Source: Shimia sp041624275 (lineage in GTDB: Bacteria > Pseudomonadota > Alphaproteobacteria > Rhodobacterales > Rhodobacteraceae). From it: 8,768 bases of DNA. The translations under genes and the position numbers were made by a program. The stretch spans positions 1-8,768 of the forward strand of contig NZ_JBFJVE010000137.1 of the NCBI RefSeq assembly GCF_041624275.1, given 5' to 3'. The notes under the pieces are model-generated. The model saw only the letters and a list, made by a program, of their open reading frames with translations. It was not told the DNA's origin and made no database searches. Numbering within the stretch: the first letter of the stretch is position 1; the number at the start of each line of letters is the position of its first letter. Positions 1 to 6,331 of this stretch are shown piece by piece.

Positions 1-666
1 GTCGGCGTCGGTGCGCATGATGTCCGACAGTTGCAGTGCCGGTTCGCCGAACAGCCGGCTGCCGCCCTGGTTTTCCAGCACCAGCAGGCGGCGCTGGATG
101 GCGCCGATCGAGGCCACCGAGATCGCGCCATAGCGCAGCGCCAACTCCTGCCGGTTCTCGCCGACCCAGACCAGCAGCGCCTGAAGATCCTTGAGATCCA
201 GCAGCGGCAGCCCCTGTTCGTCAGAGAGCCGGAAGGCGATGTTGAGGATGCCCTCCTGGGCCTCGGTCAGCTCCATCAGCCGCGACAGCAACAGCGGGCC
301 CATCTCGGCCACCGTGGTGCGCACCGGGTGGCCCTGCTCGCCGAACAGATCCCAGAAGGTGACCGGGAAGGCGTCATAGGCGTAATCGTCGAAACCGATC
401 TTTCCGGCGCGTTCGGCAAAGGCCTGATGCAGCTTGAAGCTCTCGCTGCCGGCCTCGGCCAGCCCCGAAAGATCGCCTTTGACATCCGACAGGAACACCG
501 GCACCCCGGCGCGCGAAAACCCTTCGGCAAGGATCTGAAGCGTCACCGTCTTGCCGGTGCCGGTCGCCCCAGCGACCAGCCCGTGGCGGTTGGCATATTT
601 CAGCATCAATCCCTGCCTGTCGCCGTAACCCGGTCCGCCGCCGCCCACGAATACTTCGTTTTCCAC
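1..666 (-). CDS. HerA-like helicase/ATPase, DUF853 family (partial, N-terminal 222 residues)
   Basis: Partial gene: it starts at 666 and runs off the left edge of the window, so the C-terminal part is missing (family members are roughly 500 residues). The visible part opens with a glycine-rich segment (VFVGGGGPGYG, residues 6-15) and a Walker A P-loop GATGTGKT at residues 33-40, followed by the family-typical stretch VFLSDVKGDLSG at about 57-68. This combination is characteristic of the DUF853/YjgR group of HerA-FtsK-type ATPases, which are cytoplasmic and of unclear function. The start is taken as GTG at 666-664: there is no ATG or GTG shortly upstream in frame, a GGGGA stretch sits about 8 bases before it, and the protein then begins just before the conserved glycine-rich segment. 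A second GTG at 648 is possible but would cut into that segment. It is divergent from the IalB-family gene, with a 424-bp gap between them. Confidence 0.88.
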   Translation of the reverse strand, partial: MENEVFVGGGGPGYGDRQGLMLKYANRHGLVAGATGTGKTVTLQILAEGFSRAGVPVFLSDVKGDLSGLAEAGSESFKLHQAFAERAGKIGFDDYAYDAFPVTFWDLFGEQGHPVRTTVAEMGPLLLSRLMELTEAQEGILNIAFRLSDEQGLPLLDLKDLQALLVWVGENRQELALRYGAISVASIGAIQRRLLVLENQGGSRLFGEPALQLSDIMRTDAD

Positions 667-857
667 CTGGTCTTTCCCCGCTTGCCTGTGCTCAACGGGC
701 CCAAGGATACAGTGTTGGAGCAGTGGCGCCAGTCCCGAACTGACGTTCCGTCGCCGCGCCGGCCCGGTTCTGCCCCCCGCGGGCGACTTCGGGGCGCAAT
801 CTGCCGCTTTGCCCTTGTTTTCCTGCGGAAAGTGATCGGGTTTCACCTTTTTTCCGG

Positions 858-886
858 TTGACGGGCCAGTCAAAGGGACGTAGCGT
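858..886 (+). promoter_or_regulatory. Candidate sigma70-type promoter with overlapping inverted repeat
   Basis: The -35 box TTGACG (858-863) matches 5 of 6 consensus bases, then comes a 17-bp spacer and a weaker -10 box TAGCGT (881-886, 3 of 6). Transcription would start near 893. An inverted repeat, TTGAC-N6-GTCAA (858-873), covers the -35 box and would be well placed for a repressor. The downstream terminator at 931-955 means that this promoter would drive only a very short RNA. Confidence 0.45.
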
Positions 887-892
887 TCCCCC

Positions 893-955
893 AATGAATA
901 AGTCGGCCAGTCCGACGGGGAGTGAAACGGAAAGAGGCCTTCGGGCCTCTTTTCT
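893..955 (+). ncRNA. Candidate small RNA, about 60-65 nt
   Basis: This is inferred from a promoter-like sequence immediately upstream and a strong terminator at the 3' end, with no protein gene between. The predicted RNA has a 5' hairpin (stem GTCGG 902-906 with CCGAC 912-916, 5-base loop), a single-stranded purine-rich linker (917-930, GGGGAGTGAAACGG) and the terminator hairpin. A purine-rich unpaired linker could pair with pyrimidine-rich mRNA segments. I cannot assign it to a known RNA family. The alternative is that the terminator belongs to a leader or attenuator of the IalB-family gene 135 bp downstream. Confidence 0.4.
931..955 (+). terminator. Intrinsic terminator with TTCG tetraloop
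   Basis: The stem AAAGAGGCC (931-939) pairs with GGCCTCTTT (944-952) around a TTCG loop closed by a C-G pair, which is exceptionally stable as RNA. A T-rich run follows (TTTTCTTTT through 958). There is no plus-strand protein gene upstream, so it probably ends a short non-coding transcript. Confidence 0.85.
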
Positions 956-1036
956 TTTGCGCGCCTGTTCCGGCCCCTTTTCCGTGGCGCGATGCGCCGA
1001 AACTCGCCCGGCGGTGGCCTTTGCCCTGCCAGCAGC

Positions 1037-1068
1037 ATGACAAGCCCCCGGCACCGTGTTAAGCGGTG
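1037..1068 (+). promoter_or_regulatory. Possible promoter and inverted repeat before IalB-family gene
   Basis: A weak -35/-10 pair, ATGACA (1037-1042) and TAAGCG (1060-1065), is spaced by 17 bp. A perfect inverted repeat CACCG-N7-CGGTG (1052-1068) overlaps the -10 position and could be an operator or a leader hairpin. The match is modest and unsupported by anything else. Confidence 0.25.
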
Positions 1069-1090
1069 GGTGATTCAAGAGTTCCCATGA

Positions 1091-1672
1091 ATGGACCCCA
1101 TTATGACAAAGCCCAATCCTCTTCTCTCGATCGCGGCCGCGCTCCTTCTGGCAACCCCTCTGGCGGCACAGGTCGGCTCTCTGTCCGACGGCACGCTGCT
1201 TGACACCCAGGCGCAGGCACCGGCGGCCCAGCCGAGTTCGGAACAGATCGGCGACTGGGATCTGCAATGCGAGACCGAGGGCCCCGAGCCGCGCCCCTGC
1301 TCGCTTCATCAGGTGGTGACCGACGACAACGGTTCGCCGGTGATCAAGGTGACGATGTACCGCCTGCCCGAGGGCGCCAAGGCAGCGGCGGCCTTTACCT
1401 TCATCGTGCCCCAGATGACCTATCTGCCGCATCAGCTGACGCTGGGACTGGACGGGGTGATGGCCAACCGTCTGCCCTATGAATACTGCAACCAGGTGGG
1501 CTGTGTCGCCCAGATGGGCATCTCGAGCATCGAGGCCGAGGCCTACAAGAACGGCTCCGACTACACCCTGACGCTGGTCTCGGTCATGGCCCCGACCCAG
1601 CCGATCACGCTCAAGATGTCGCTGAAGGGCTTCAAGGAAGCCTTCGACAAGGCGACCCCGGTGCGCCAGTAG
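1091..1672 (+). CDS. Invasion-associated locus B (IalB) family protein, secreted
   Basis: A 193-residue protein with an N-terminal signal peptide (hydrophobic segment about residues 11-26, cleavage probably after the ATPLAAQ region), a short Ala/Gln/Pro-rich linker, and a domain starting at IGDWDLQC (residues 53-60) that is typical of the IalB family. Four cysteines (60, 70, 133, 138) probably form two disulfides in the periplasm. IalB was named for a Bartonella protein linked to erythrocyte invasion, but homologs are common in free-living alphaproteobacteria where their role is unknown, so the name should not be read as virulence. An alternative start is ATG 1103 (MTKPNPLL), which gives a more conventional signal peptide; neither start has a strong ribosome binding site. 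The gene is monocistronic, with a strong terminator 28 bp after its stop. Confidence 0.87.
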   Translation: MDPIMTKPNPLLSIAAALLLATPLAAQVGSLSDGTLLDTQAQAPAAQPSSEQIGDWDLQCETEGPEPRPCSLHQVVTDDNGSPVIKVTMYRLPEGAKAAAAFTFIVPQMTYLPHQLTLGLDGVMANRLPYEYCNQVGCVAQMGISSIEAEAYKNGSDYTLTLVSVMAPTQPITLKMSLKGFKEAFDKATPVRQ

Positions 1673-1699
1673 CGGCCCGGCCGCCTCGCGCAAAGGTTC

Positions 1700-1726
1700 A
1701 GGGCCGCCCTTCGGGGTGGCCCTTTT
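1700..1726 (+). terminator. Intrinsic terminator after IalB-family gene
   Basis: A 10-bp stem (AGGGCCGCCC 1700-1709 with GGGTGGCCCT 1714-1723, one G-T pair) closes on a TTCG loop and is followed by TTT. It ends the plus-strand transcript. It sits 42 bp past the stop of the convergent ketosynthase gene; read on the minus strand the hairpin also forms but lacks a T-run, so it is at best a weak terminator for that operon. Confidence 0.88.
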
Positions 1727-1768
1727 CGCATTCCAGTCGCATTCCCGAGGTCCGGCAGCTCCGGCGCG

Positions 1769-2977
1769 TCAGACCCGGCTCAGCGCCAGCACCGCGTTCA
1801 GACCGCCAAAGGCAAAGGCATTCGACAGCGCCACCTCGACCCTGGCCTCGCGGGCCTCGTTGGGCACCACGTCCAGCGCGCACTCCGGGTCCGGCTCCTG
1901 ATAGCCGATGGTCGGGGCGACGACGCCCTCGCGCAGCGCCATGATACAGGCCAGAAGCTCGACCGCGCCGGTGCCGCCGATCAGGTGGCCGTGCATCGAC
2001 TTGGTGGAAGAGATCATCAGATTGTCGGCATGGGGGCCGAAGACATCGGCCACGGCGGCGCATTCGGTCTTGTCATTGGCCGCGGTGCCGGTGCCATGGG
2101 CATTGATATAGCCCACCTTCTCGGCGTCGATCCGGGCATCGGCCAGCGCCCCGGCGATCGCCCGTGCCGCCCCCTGTTTCGACGGCATCACGATATCGGC
2201 GGCATCGGCGCTCATCGCAAAGCCGATCACCTCGGCCAGGATCTCGGCGCCGCGTGCGCGGGCATGGTCATAGTCCTCGAAGACGAAGACCCCGGCGCCC
2301 TCGCCCTGCACCATGCCGTTGCGGTTGGCGCTGAACGGGCGGCAGGCGTCCTTGGACATCACCCGCAGCCCTTCCCAGGCCTTGATGCCGCCAAAGCACA
2401 GCATCGATTCCGTGCCCCCGGTGACCATCACCGGCGCCATGCCGCAGCGCACCATCTGGAAGGCCTGTGCCATGGCGTGGTTGGACGAAGCGCAGGCGGT
2501 GGCGACGGTAAAGCTCGGCCCCTTGAGGTTGAACTCCATGCTGATATGGCTGGCGGCGGCATTGTTCATCAGCTTGGGCACCACGAAGGGGTGCACCCGG
2601 TTCTTGCCGTCCTCGTAGACCGAGCGGTAATTCTCGTCCAGCGTCTGCATGCCGCCACCGGAACTGCCCAGCACCACGCCGCATTTCGCCGCCAGCTCGC
2701 CGGAAAAGCTCAACCCCGACTGGCCGATCGCCTCGCGGGCGGCGACCAGTGCGAACTGGGTGAAACGGTCGTAAAGCGCGATCTGCTGGCGGTTGAACCG
2801 GCCCTCGGCCTCAAAGCCGCGCACCTGGCCGCCGATGCGGATCGCCAGCCGGTCGACATCGCGCATCTCCAGCGGCCCGATGCCACAGCGCCCCTCTTTC
2901 ATGGCCGCAAAGGTTTCCGCCACGCTCTGTCCCAGAGCGTTGATGGTCCCGGCCCCGGTGATCACGACGCGTTTCAT
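1769..2977 (-). CDS. Beta-ketoacyl-ACP synthase, FabF (KAS II)-like
   Basis: A 402-residue condensing enzyme that would extend an acyl chain by two carbons using malonyl-ACP, leaving a 3-oxoacyl-ACP product; cytoplasmic. The active-site set is complete: Cys162 in TACASS, His294 in NAHGTGT, Lys326 in STKSMHG and His331 in GHLIG. The length is normal for the family and the N-terminus MKRVVITG is typical. A GGAGG ribosome binding site lies about 9 bases before the ATG. It is the last gene of a four-gene operon, 22 bp after the acyl carrier protein gene, so the ACP is its probable partner. It looks like a FabF/NodE-type paralog rather than the housekeeping fabF, because the housekeeping gene usually sits with fabD-fabG-acpP; this is an inference, since that cluster is not in view. 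Confidence 0.9.
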   Translation of the reverse strand: MKRVVITGAGTINALGQSVAETFAAMKEGRCGIGPLEMRDVDRLAIRIGGQVRGFEAEGRFNRQQIALYDRFTQFALVAAREAIGQSGLSFSGELAAKCGVVLGSSGGGMQTLDENYRSVYEDGKNRVHPFVVPKLMNNAAASHISMEFNLKGPSFTVATACASSNHAMAQAFQMVRCGMAPVMVTGGTESMLCFGGIKAWEGLRVMSKDACRPFSANRNGMVQGEGAGVFVFEDYDHARARGAEILAEVIGFAMSADAADIVMPSKQGAARAIAGALADARIDAEKVGYINAHGTGTAANDKTECAAVADVFGPHADNLMISSTKSMHGHLIGGTGAVELLACIMALREGVVAPTIGYQEPDPECALDVVPNEAREARVEVALSNAFAFGGLNAVLALSRV

Positions 2978-2999
2978 CTGTGCGGCCTCCGCGCCCGGA

Positions 3000-3257
3000 T
3001 CAGGATTGCTCGGCGATCAGCCGTTCGATGCCGGCGATGATGCTGGCCACCGAGGAGATGTCGAAATCGCCCTCGGTCGGGTCATTGGCGTTGAAGGGCA
3101 CCGAGATGTCAAAGGCCTCTTCGATGGCAAAGATGCTTTCGACCAGCCCCAGACTGTCGATGCCCAGCTCTTCAAGGGTGCTGTCCACGGTAACGTCAGA
3201 CGGTTCAAGAACGGCCTGATCGGCAATGATTCCAATGACTTTGTCCTTGACGCTCAT
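3000..3257 (-). CDS. Acyl carrier protein, specialised paralog
   Basis: An 85-residue acidic protein with the phosphopantetheine attachment motif GIDSLG, the modified serine being Ser35. It carries growing or finished acyl chains as thioesters in the cytoplasm. The start ATG at 3257 (MSVKDKVIG) is chosen because AAAGGA lies at the right distance upstream and the protein then aligns with ordinary ACPs; a longer open frame to 3290 would add an arginine-rich tail unlike the family. It differs from housekeeping AcpP in the motif context (DSLGLVE rather than DSLDxVE) and in a segment NANDPTEGDFDIS (57-69) replacing the usual helix III region. It lies 33 bp after the LpxD-like gene and 22 bp before the ketosynthase gene, which suggests that it serves both enzymes. 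Confidence 0.9.
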   Translation of the reverse strand: MSVKDKVIGIIADQAVLEPSDVTVDSTLEELGIDSLGLVESIFAIEEAFDISVPFNANDPTEGDFDISSVASIIAGIERLIAEQS

Positions 3258-3290
3258 GTCATGTTCCTTTCGTCGGCCCCGGGCCGGCAC

Positions 3291-4382
3291 TCATTGGTTC
3301 GACGTCCACTTCGAGACGGTTTTCTGCAAATCCGCGACCTCTTTCAACAGCCGCGGCAGGCGCCTCTGGGCCTTGTAGATCTCGAGGTGGCTGTCCATTT
3401 TCATCGCCGGATAACCCAGGATCACCCGGCCCGCCGGCACCTTGGACAGGATCTTGGTCGCGCCGCCGGCAATGACATTGTCGCCGATCCGGGTATTGTC
3501 CGAGACCCCGCATTGCCCGCCCAGCACCACATTGCGCCCGATCACCGTCGAGCCGGCAATGCCGCACTGGCCGGCAAAGATCGAATTGTCGCCGATCACC
3601 ACGTTGTGGGCGACATGGACAAGGTTGTCCATCTTCACCCCGTTGCCGATCACCGTGTCGCGGATGGTGCCGCAGTCGATACAGGTATTGGCGCCCAGTT
3701 CCACATCGTCGCCGATGGTGACCGAGCCAAGGCTGTGGATCCGGGCCCAGGCCTGCGAGTTGACCTGCCCCTGATCGCCCAGCGTCTCGCGGGCCGCCTC
3801 GACCCCGGATTTCTCGGGGGTGACAAAGGAAAACCCGTCCGAGGCGACGCGCGCGCCGGGCTGGGCGATGAAATTGCGCCCGATGGTGGCCCGCGCCCCG
3901 ATCGAGACCATCTCGCGCAGATAGGCCTTGGCGCCGATGGTCACCTCGGCCCCGATCACGCAGTGCGGGCCGATGACGCTGCCGGCGCCGATGCGGGCGC
4001 GCGGGCCGATGACGCTGAGCGCCCCGACCGCCACGTCCTCGGCCAGTTCGGCGCTGGGGTCGATCACCGCCGTCGGGTGGATGCCGGCGCCGAAATGCTG
4101 GCCGGGATCCATCATCGCCGACAGCCCCGCCATGCCATAGCGTCCGCGCGGCGATTCGATGGCCGCTTCCAGCCCCAGGTCCTGCCAGTCGGCCCCCGGC
4201 CACAGCATGGCGGCACGGGCCGCGCCCTCGGACAGGCCCGAGGCGAATTTCGGATTGGTCACAAGGGCCAGATCATCAGCCCCGGCCGCCGCCGGTTCCA
4301 TCACCCGCTTCACGGTCAGCCCGGTATTGCCGAAGGCGCTTGCGCCAAGGGCGTCGGCAATCTGCTGGATCGTATAGGCCAT
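3291..4382 (-). CDS. LpxD-like UDP-3-O-acylglucosamine N-acyltransferase, probable paralog
   Basis: A 363-residue left-handed beta-helix acyltransferase. Residues 1-95 resemble the LpxD uridine-binding domain, 100-310 are hexapeptide repeats (many IG/VIG units), and 330-360 form a C-terminal helix with QRRLPRLLKEVADLQK. LpxD transfers an acyl chain from ACP to the 2-amino group of UDP-3-O-acyl-glucosamine in lipid A synthesis. The catalytic histidine equivalent to E. coli His239 is present as His259 (VHVAHNVVIG). The second conserved histidine (E. coli His276), exactly 37 residues on, is replaced by Asn296 (GVSDNTRIG), and the usual TIDRG motif reads CIDCG (Cys237 for Arg). The gene is outside the usual bamA-lpxD-fabZ-lpxA cluster, so it is probably a second copy with altered specificity. 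A GGGGA ribosome binding site precedes the ATG at 4382. It lies 27 bp after the L,D-transpeptidase gene. Confidence 0.85.
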   Translation of the reverse strand: MAYTIQQIADALGASAFGNTGLTVKRVMEPAAAGADDLALVTNPKFASGLSEGAARAAMLWPGADWQDLGLEAAIESPRGRYGMAGLSAMMDPGQHFGAGIHPTAVIDPSAELAEDVAVGALSVIGPRARIGAGSVIGPHCVIGAEVTIGAKAYLREMVSIGARATIGRNFIAQPGARVASDGFSFVTPEKSGVEAARETLGDQGQVNSQAWARIHSLGSVTIGDDVELGANTCIDCGTIRDTVIGNGVKMDNLVHVAHNVVIGDNSIFAGQCGIAGSTVIGRNVVLGGQCGVSDNTRIGDNVIAGGATKILSKVPAGRVILGYPAMKMDSHLEIYKAQRRLPRLLKEVADLQKTVSKWTSNQ

Positions 4383-4409
4383 GATATCCCCGCTGGTTGC
4401 GAGCGATAC

Positions 4410-6020
4410 TTAGCCCCGAACAGAGGGCAAGGCTACCCCTTCATTGGCCATGGCATTCCAAATCTTGGCGTCGCGGCCATAGACGTCGCGCCGGTACTGC
4501 ACCGGCCCCTTGGCGTTGGTAAAGGCGGTGCGATAGATGATGTGCACCGGGATTTGGGTCTTCAGGTCGACCTGGGTTTCGCGCCCCGTGTTCAGGATCC
4601 GGTGGAAATAGCCCTTGGGGTCGTCCTGCTGCACCGAAAGCAGCGTATAGGCGAACTCGAAGGGCTGTTGCAGCCGAATGCAGCCATGGCTGAAGGCGCG
4701 GGTCTCGCGGGCGAACAGGCTCTTGGCCGGAGTGTCGTGCAGGTAGATGTTGTGGCGGTTGGGGAACATGAACTTGACCAGCCCCAGCGCGTTCGAATTG
4801 CCCGGCGGCTGTTTGATGTCGAAGGGGAAGGTCTGGGCCGAATACTGGCTGAAATCGACACTGCCGCGATTGATCACCCGGCCCCGCCCATCGATCAGAT
4901 TGAGATAGCTGACCGCGTGCGGATTGCGTTTCAGCATCGGCAGGTATTCCTTGGTGGCGATCGAGCGCGGCACGTTCCAGGTCGGATTGATGATCATATG
5001 TTCCATCACGTCCGAGAACTCGGGGCTGCGCCGGTCGCTCTGGTTCTTGCCGACCACCGAGCGGGTCATGAAGGTGACCTTGCCGTCGTCGACGATGCGG
5101 GCGTGGAAATCGGTCAGGTTGACCAGCACGTGGCGGGCGCCGCGATCCTTGTTCAGCCAGCGTTCGCGTTCCATCGCCACCATCACCGCCTTCAGCCGCT
5201 CTTCGGGCGGGCGGTTGATCTCGGCGATGGTGCCGGCGCCGGCAACCCCGTCGCTTTCCAGCCCGTGGTCGATCTGGAAGGCCTGCACCGCCTCCTGCAT
5301 GGCGGCGTCGAATTCACGGCTGGCGCTGCGCTGCATGTAGCCGAGGGCGATCAGCCGGTTGCGCAGCGACACCACCGCGCTGCCGCTGTCGCCGGGCTCC
5401 AGCTTGCCGGCGGCGACGGTCCGGCCCCAGCCGCCGCGGGCGATGACCTGTTCCAGGCGCAGCTTTTCCTTCATCAGCCGCAGGTATTCCGGCGTCCGGG
5501 GTACCAGCGCGGCGAAATAGCCCTGCGGCTCGGCTTCGCGCAATTCACCGAGATAGAGGCCGGGGTCGCGGCGCGGTGCCTCGCGGGCAATGCCTTCATC
5601 CAGCGAGCTGGGCTCGAACATGCCGGTCTGGATGTCGCGCGCATAGGCCAGGTAGGCGCGGCTCATCGCCACTTCGAGAAGGCCGAGATCGCGCGGGGTC
5701 GCGGCCGCGGCGATCTGCGCCATCAGCGCCTCCTGACCGTAGCGTGCCGTCGGCAGCCCGTGCATTCCGGCGCTGTCCAGCGCCTCGACCAGCGCCCGGC
5801 GGCGCGCCAGCCCCTCGGTGTCCTGCCCGGTCCAGAGCGGCTGATAGCCGGTTTCGCGGTAGAAGGCGGCCAGGTCCCGGTCGCGCGCGGCGGCCTCGGC
5901 GACGGCCTGTTTGAAGGCGGTGACCTGTGCCCCGGCCGGCAGCGCCATCGCCCCCAGCAAGAGGCCGCAAAGACCGCCGACCGCAAGAATTCGTTTAATT
6001 AAATTGAAATACAACATCAT
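4410..6020 (-). CDS. YcbB-type L,D-transpeptidase (peptidoglycan 3-3 cross-linking)
   Basis: A 536-residue exported enzyme. An N-terminal signal peptide or anchor (hydrophobic about 11-31, ending ALPAGAQ) is followed by a scaffold domain (about 35-200), a PG_binding_1 domain (about 206-268, SGSAVVSLRNRLIALGY) and a YkuD catalytic domain (about 296-497) with the motif SHGCIRLQ: catalytic Cys447, His445, Arg449, plus His428 in YLHDTP. This order matches E. coli LdtD (YcbB, 615 residues), which makes meso-diaminopimelate 3-3 cross-links in the periplasm; this protein is somewhat shorter. The first codons are strikingly AT-rich (TTA, ATT, AAA), unlike the rest of the gene, which may keep the start region unfolded. 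GAAGAG lies 5 bases before ATG 6020; the next codon is also ATG. It is the first gene of the operon leading into the lipid genes and is divergent from the DUF882 peptidase gene. Confidence 0.92.
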   Translation of the reverse strand: MMLYFNLIKRILAVGGLCGLLLGAMALPAGAQVTAFKQAVAEAAARDRDLAAFYRETGYQPLWTGQDTEGLARRRALVEALDSAGMHGLPTARYGQEALMAQIAAAATPRDLGLLEVAMSRAYLAYARDIQTGMFEPSSLDEGIAREAPRRDPGLYLGELREAEPQGYFAALVPRTPEYLRLMKEKLRLEQVIARGGWGRTVAAGKLEPGDSGSAVVSLRNRLIALGYMQRSASREFDAAMQEAVQAFQIDHGLESDGVAGAGTIAEINRPPEERLKAVMVAMERERWLNKDRGARHVLVNLTDFHARIVDDGKVTFMTRSVVGKNQSDRRSPEFSDVMEHMIINPTWNVPRSIATKEYLPMLKRNPHAVSYLNLIDGRGRVINRGSVDFSQYSAQTFPFDIKQPPGNSNALGLVKFMFPNRHNIYLHDTPAKSLFARETRAFSHGCIRLQQPFEFAYTLLSVQQDDPKGYFHRILNTGRETQVDLKTQIPVHIIYRTAFTNAKGPVQYRRDVYGRDAKIWNAMANEGVALPSVRG

Positions 6021-6331
6021 CTAGACTCTTCGCACGCGGGAACACCTACCCGACTTTTTCCATTTTCCCGCAGGCTGTCCATTCACAAATACTTCAGGTC
6101 GGGGATTTCGGAGGAATTGATGCATCCTGATCGCATTTTTCACCCCCTGCCCCCGGAAATCGCCAATTCAGCAGAAATTCGCCTAAAACCCGTGATTCGG
6201 CTTTCGACAGGGAAAAGAGCCTTGGTCAGAGAATCGAATTGTGTCATAAATCCGGCACACTTGGGGAAGTTAACAAATGTGCCGCAAAAAAACTTGCGGC
6301 GTGGGGTAGCGACGGGACAGGCGCTTATTAC
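6021..6331. other. Divergent control region between L,D-transpeptidase and DUF882 peptidase genes
   Basis: This 311-bp gap is clearly lower in GC than the flanking genes. On the transpeptidase side there are inverted arms GCGGGAA (6036-6042) and TTCCCGC (6065-6071), which would form a leader hairpin about 16 bases before its ATG. On the DUF882 side there are a weak promoter-like pair (TTGGTC 6222-6227, 17 bp, CATAAA 6245-6250) and a hairpin at 6281-6300. A 71-codon frame with a strong ribosome binding site (6120-6335) also lies here and is listed separately. I found no clear minus-strand -35/-10 pair for the transpeptidase. Confidence 0.6.

Larger units (their letters stand above)
667..1090. 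other. Intergenic region between HerA-like gene and IalB-family gene
   Basis: This 424-bp gap lies between two divergent genes. I see no convincing protein-coding gene in it: the open frame at 858-1040 reads straight through a strong terminator hairpin and resembles nothing I know. The gap holds a 13-bp inverted repeat (TTTCC-TGC-GGAAA, 819-831), a promoter-like sequence at 858-886 overlapping another inverted repeat, two hairpins ending in a terminator at 931-955, and an inverted repeat (CACCG-N7-CGGTG, 1052-1068) just before the IalB-family gene. The segment 667-818 should contain the promoter of the HerA-like gene, but I could not pick out clear -35/-10 boxes there. Confidence 0.7.

Noticed and set aside
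31..861. A 276-codon open frame on the plus strand
   Set aside because: It is antisense to the HerA-like gene, whose Walker A and DUF853 motifs are clear, and it resembles no protein family.
858..873. An FNR/FnrL-type box
   Set aside because: FnrL sites are TTGAT-N4-ATCAA; here the arms are TTGAC/GTCAA and the gap is 6 bases.
858..1040. A 60-codon plus-strand frame before the IalB-family gene
   Set aside because: It runs through the terminator at 931-955, starts at a TTG inside the -35 box, and has no good ribosome binding site; the small-RNA reading fits better.
1091..1672. IalB family membership as a sign of a pathogen
   Set aside because: The family is widespread in free-living alphaproteobacteria, and nothing else in the window suggests virulence.
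692..1693. A 333-codon open frame on the minus strand
   Set aside because: It is antisense to the IalB-family gene and crosses the strong terminator hairpin; its sequence has no recognisable domain.
3259..4203. A 314-codon minus-strand frame overlapping the LpxD-like gene
   Set aside because: It is an alternate frame of the LpxD-like gene, rich in Arg and Gly with no domain.
2793..6002. A 1069-codon open frame on the plus strand
   Set aside because: It lies antisense to the ketosynthase, ACP, LpxD-like and L,D-transpeptidase genes, which all have clear family motifs. Its protein is rich in His, Arg, Gly and Asp with no domain, which is typical of antisense frames in GC-rich genomes.
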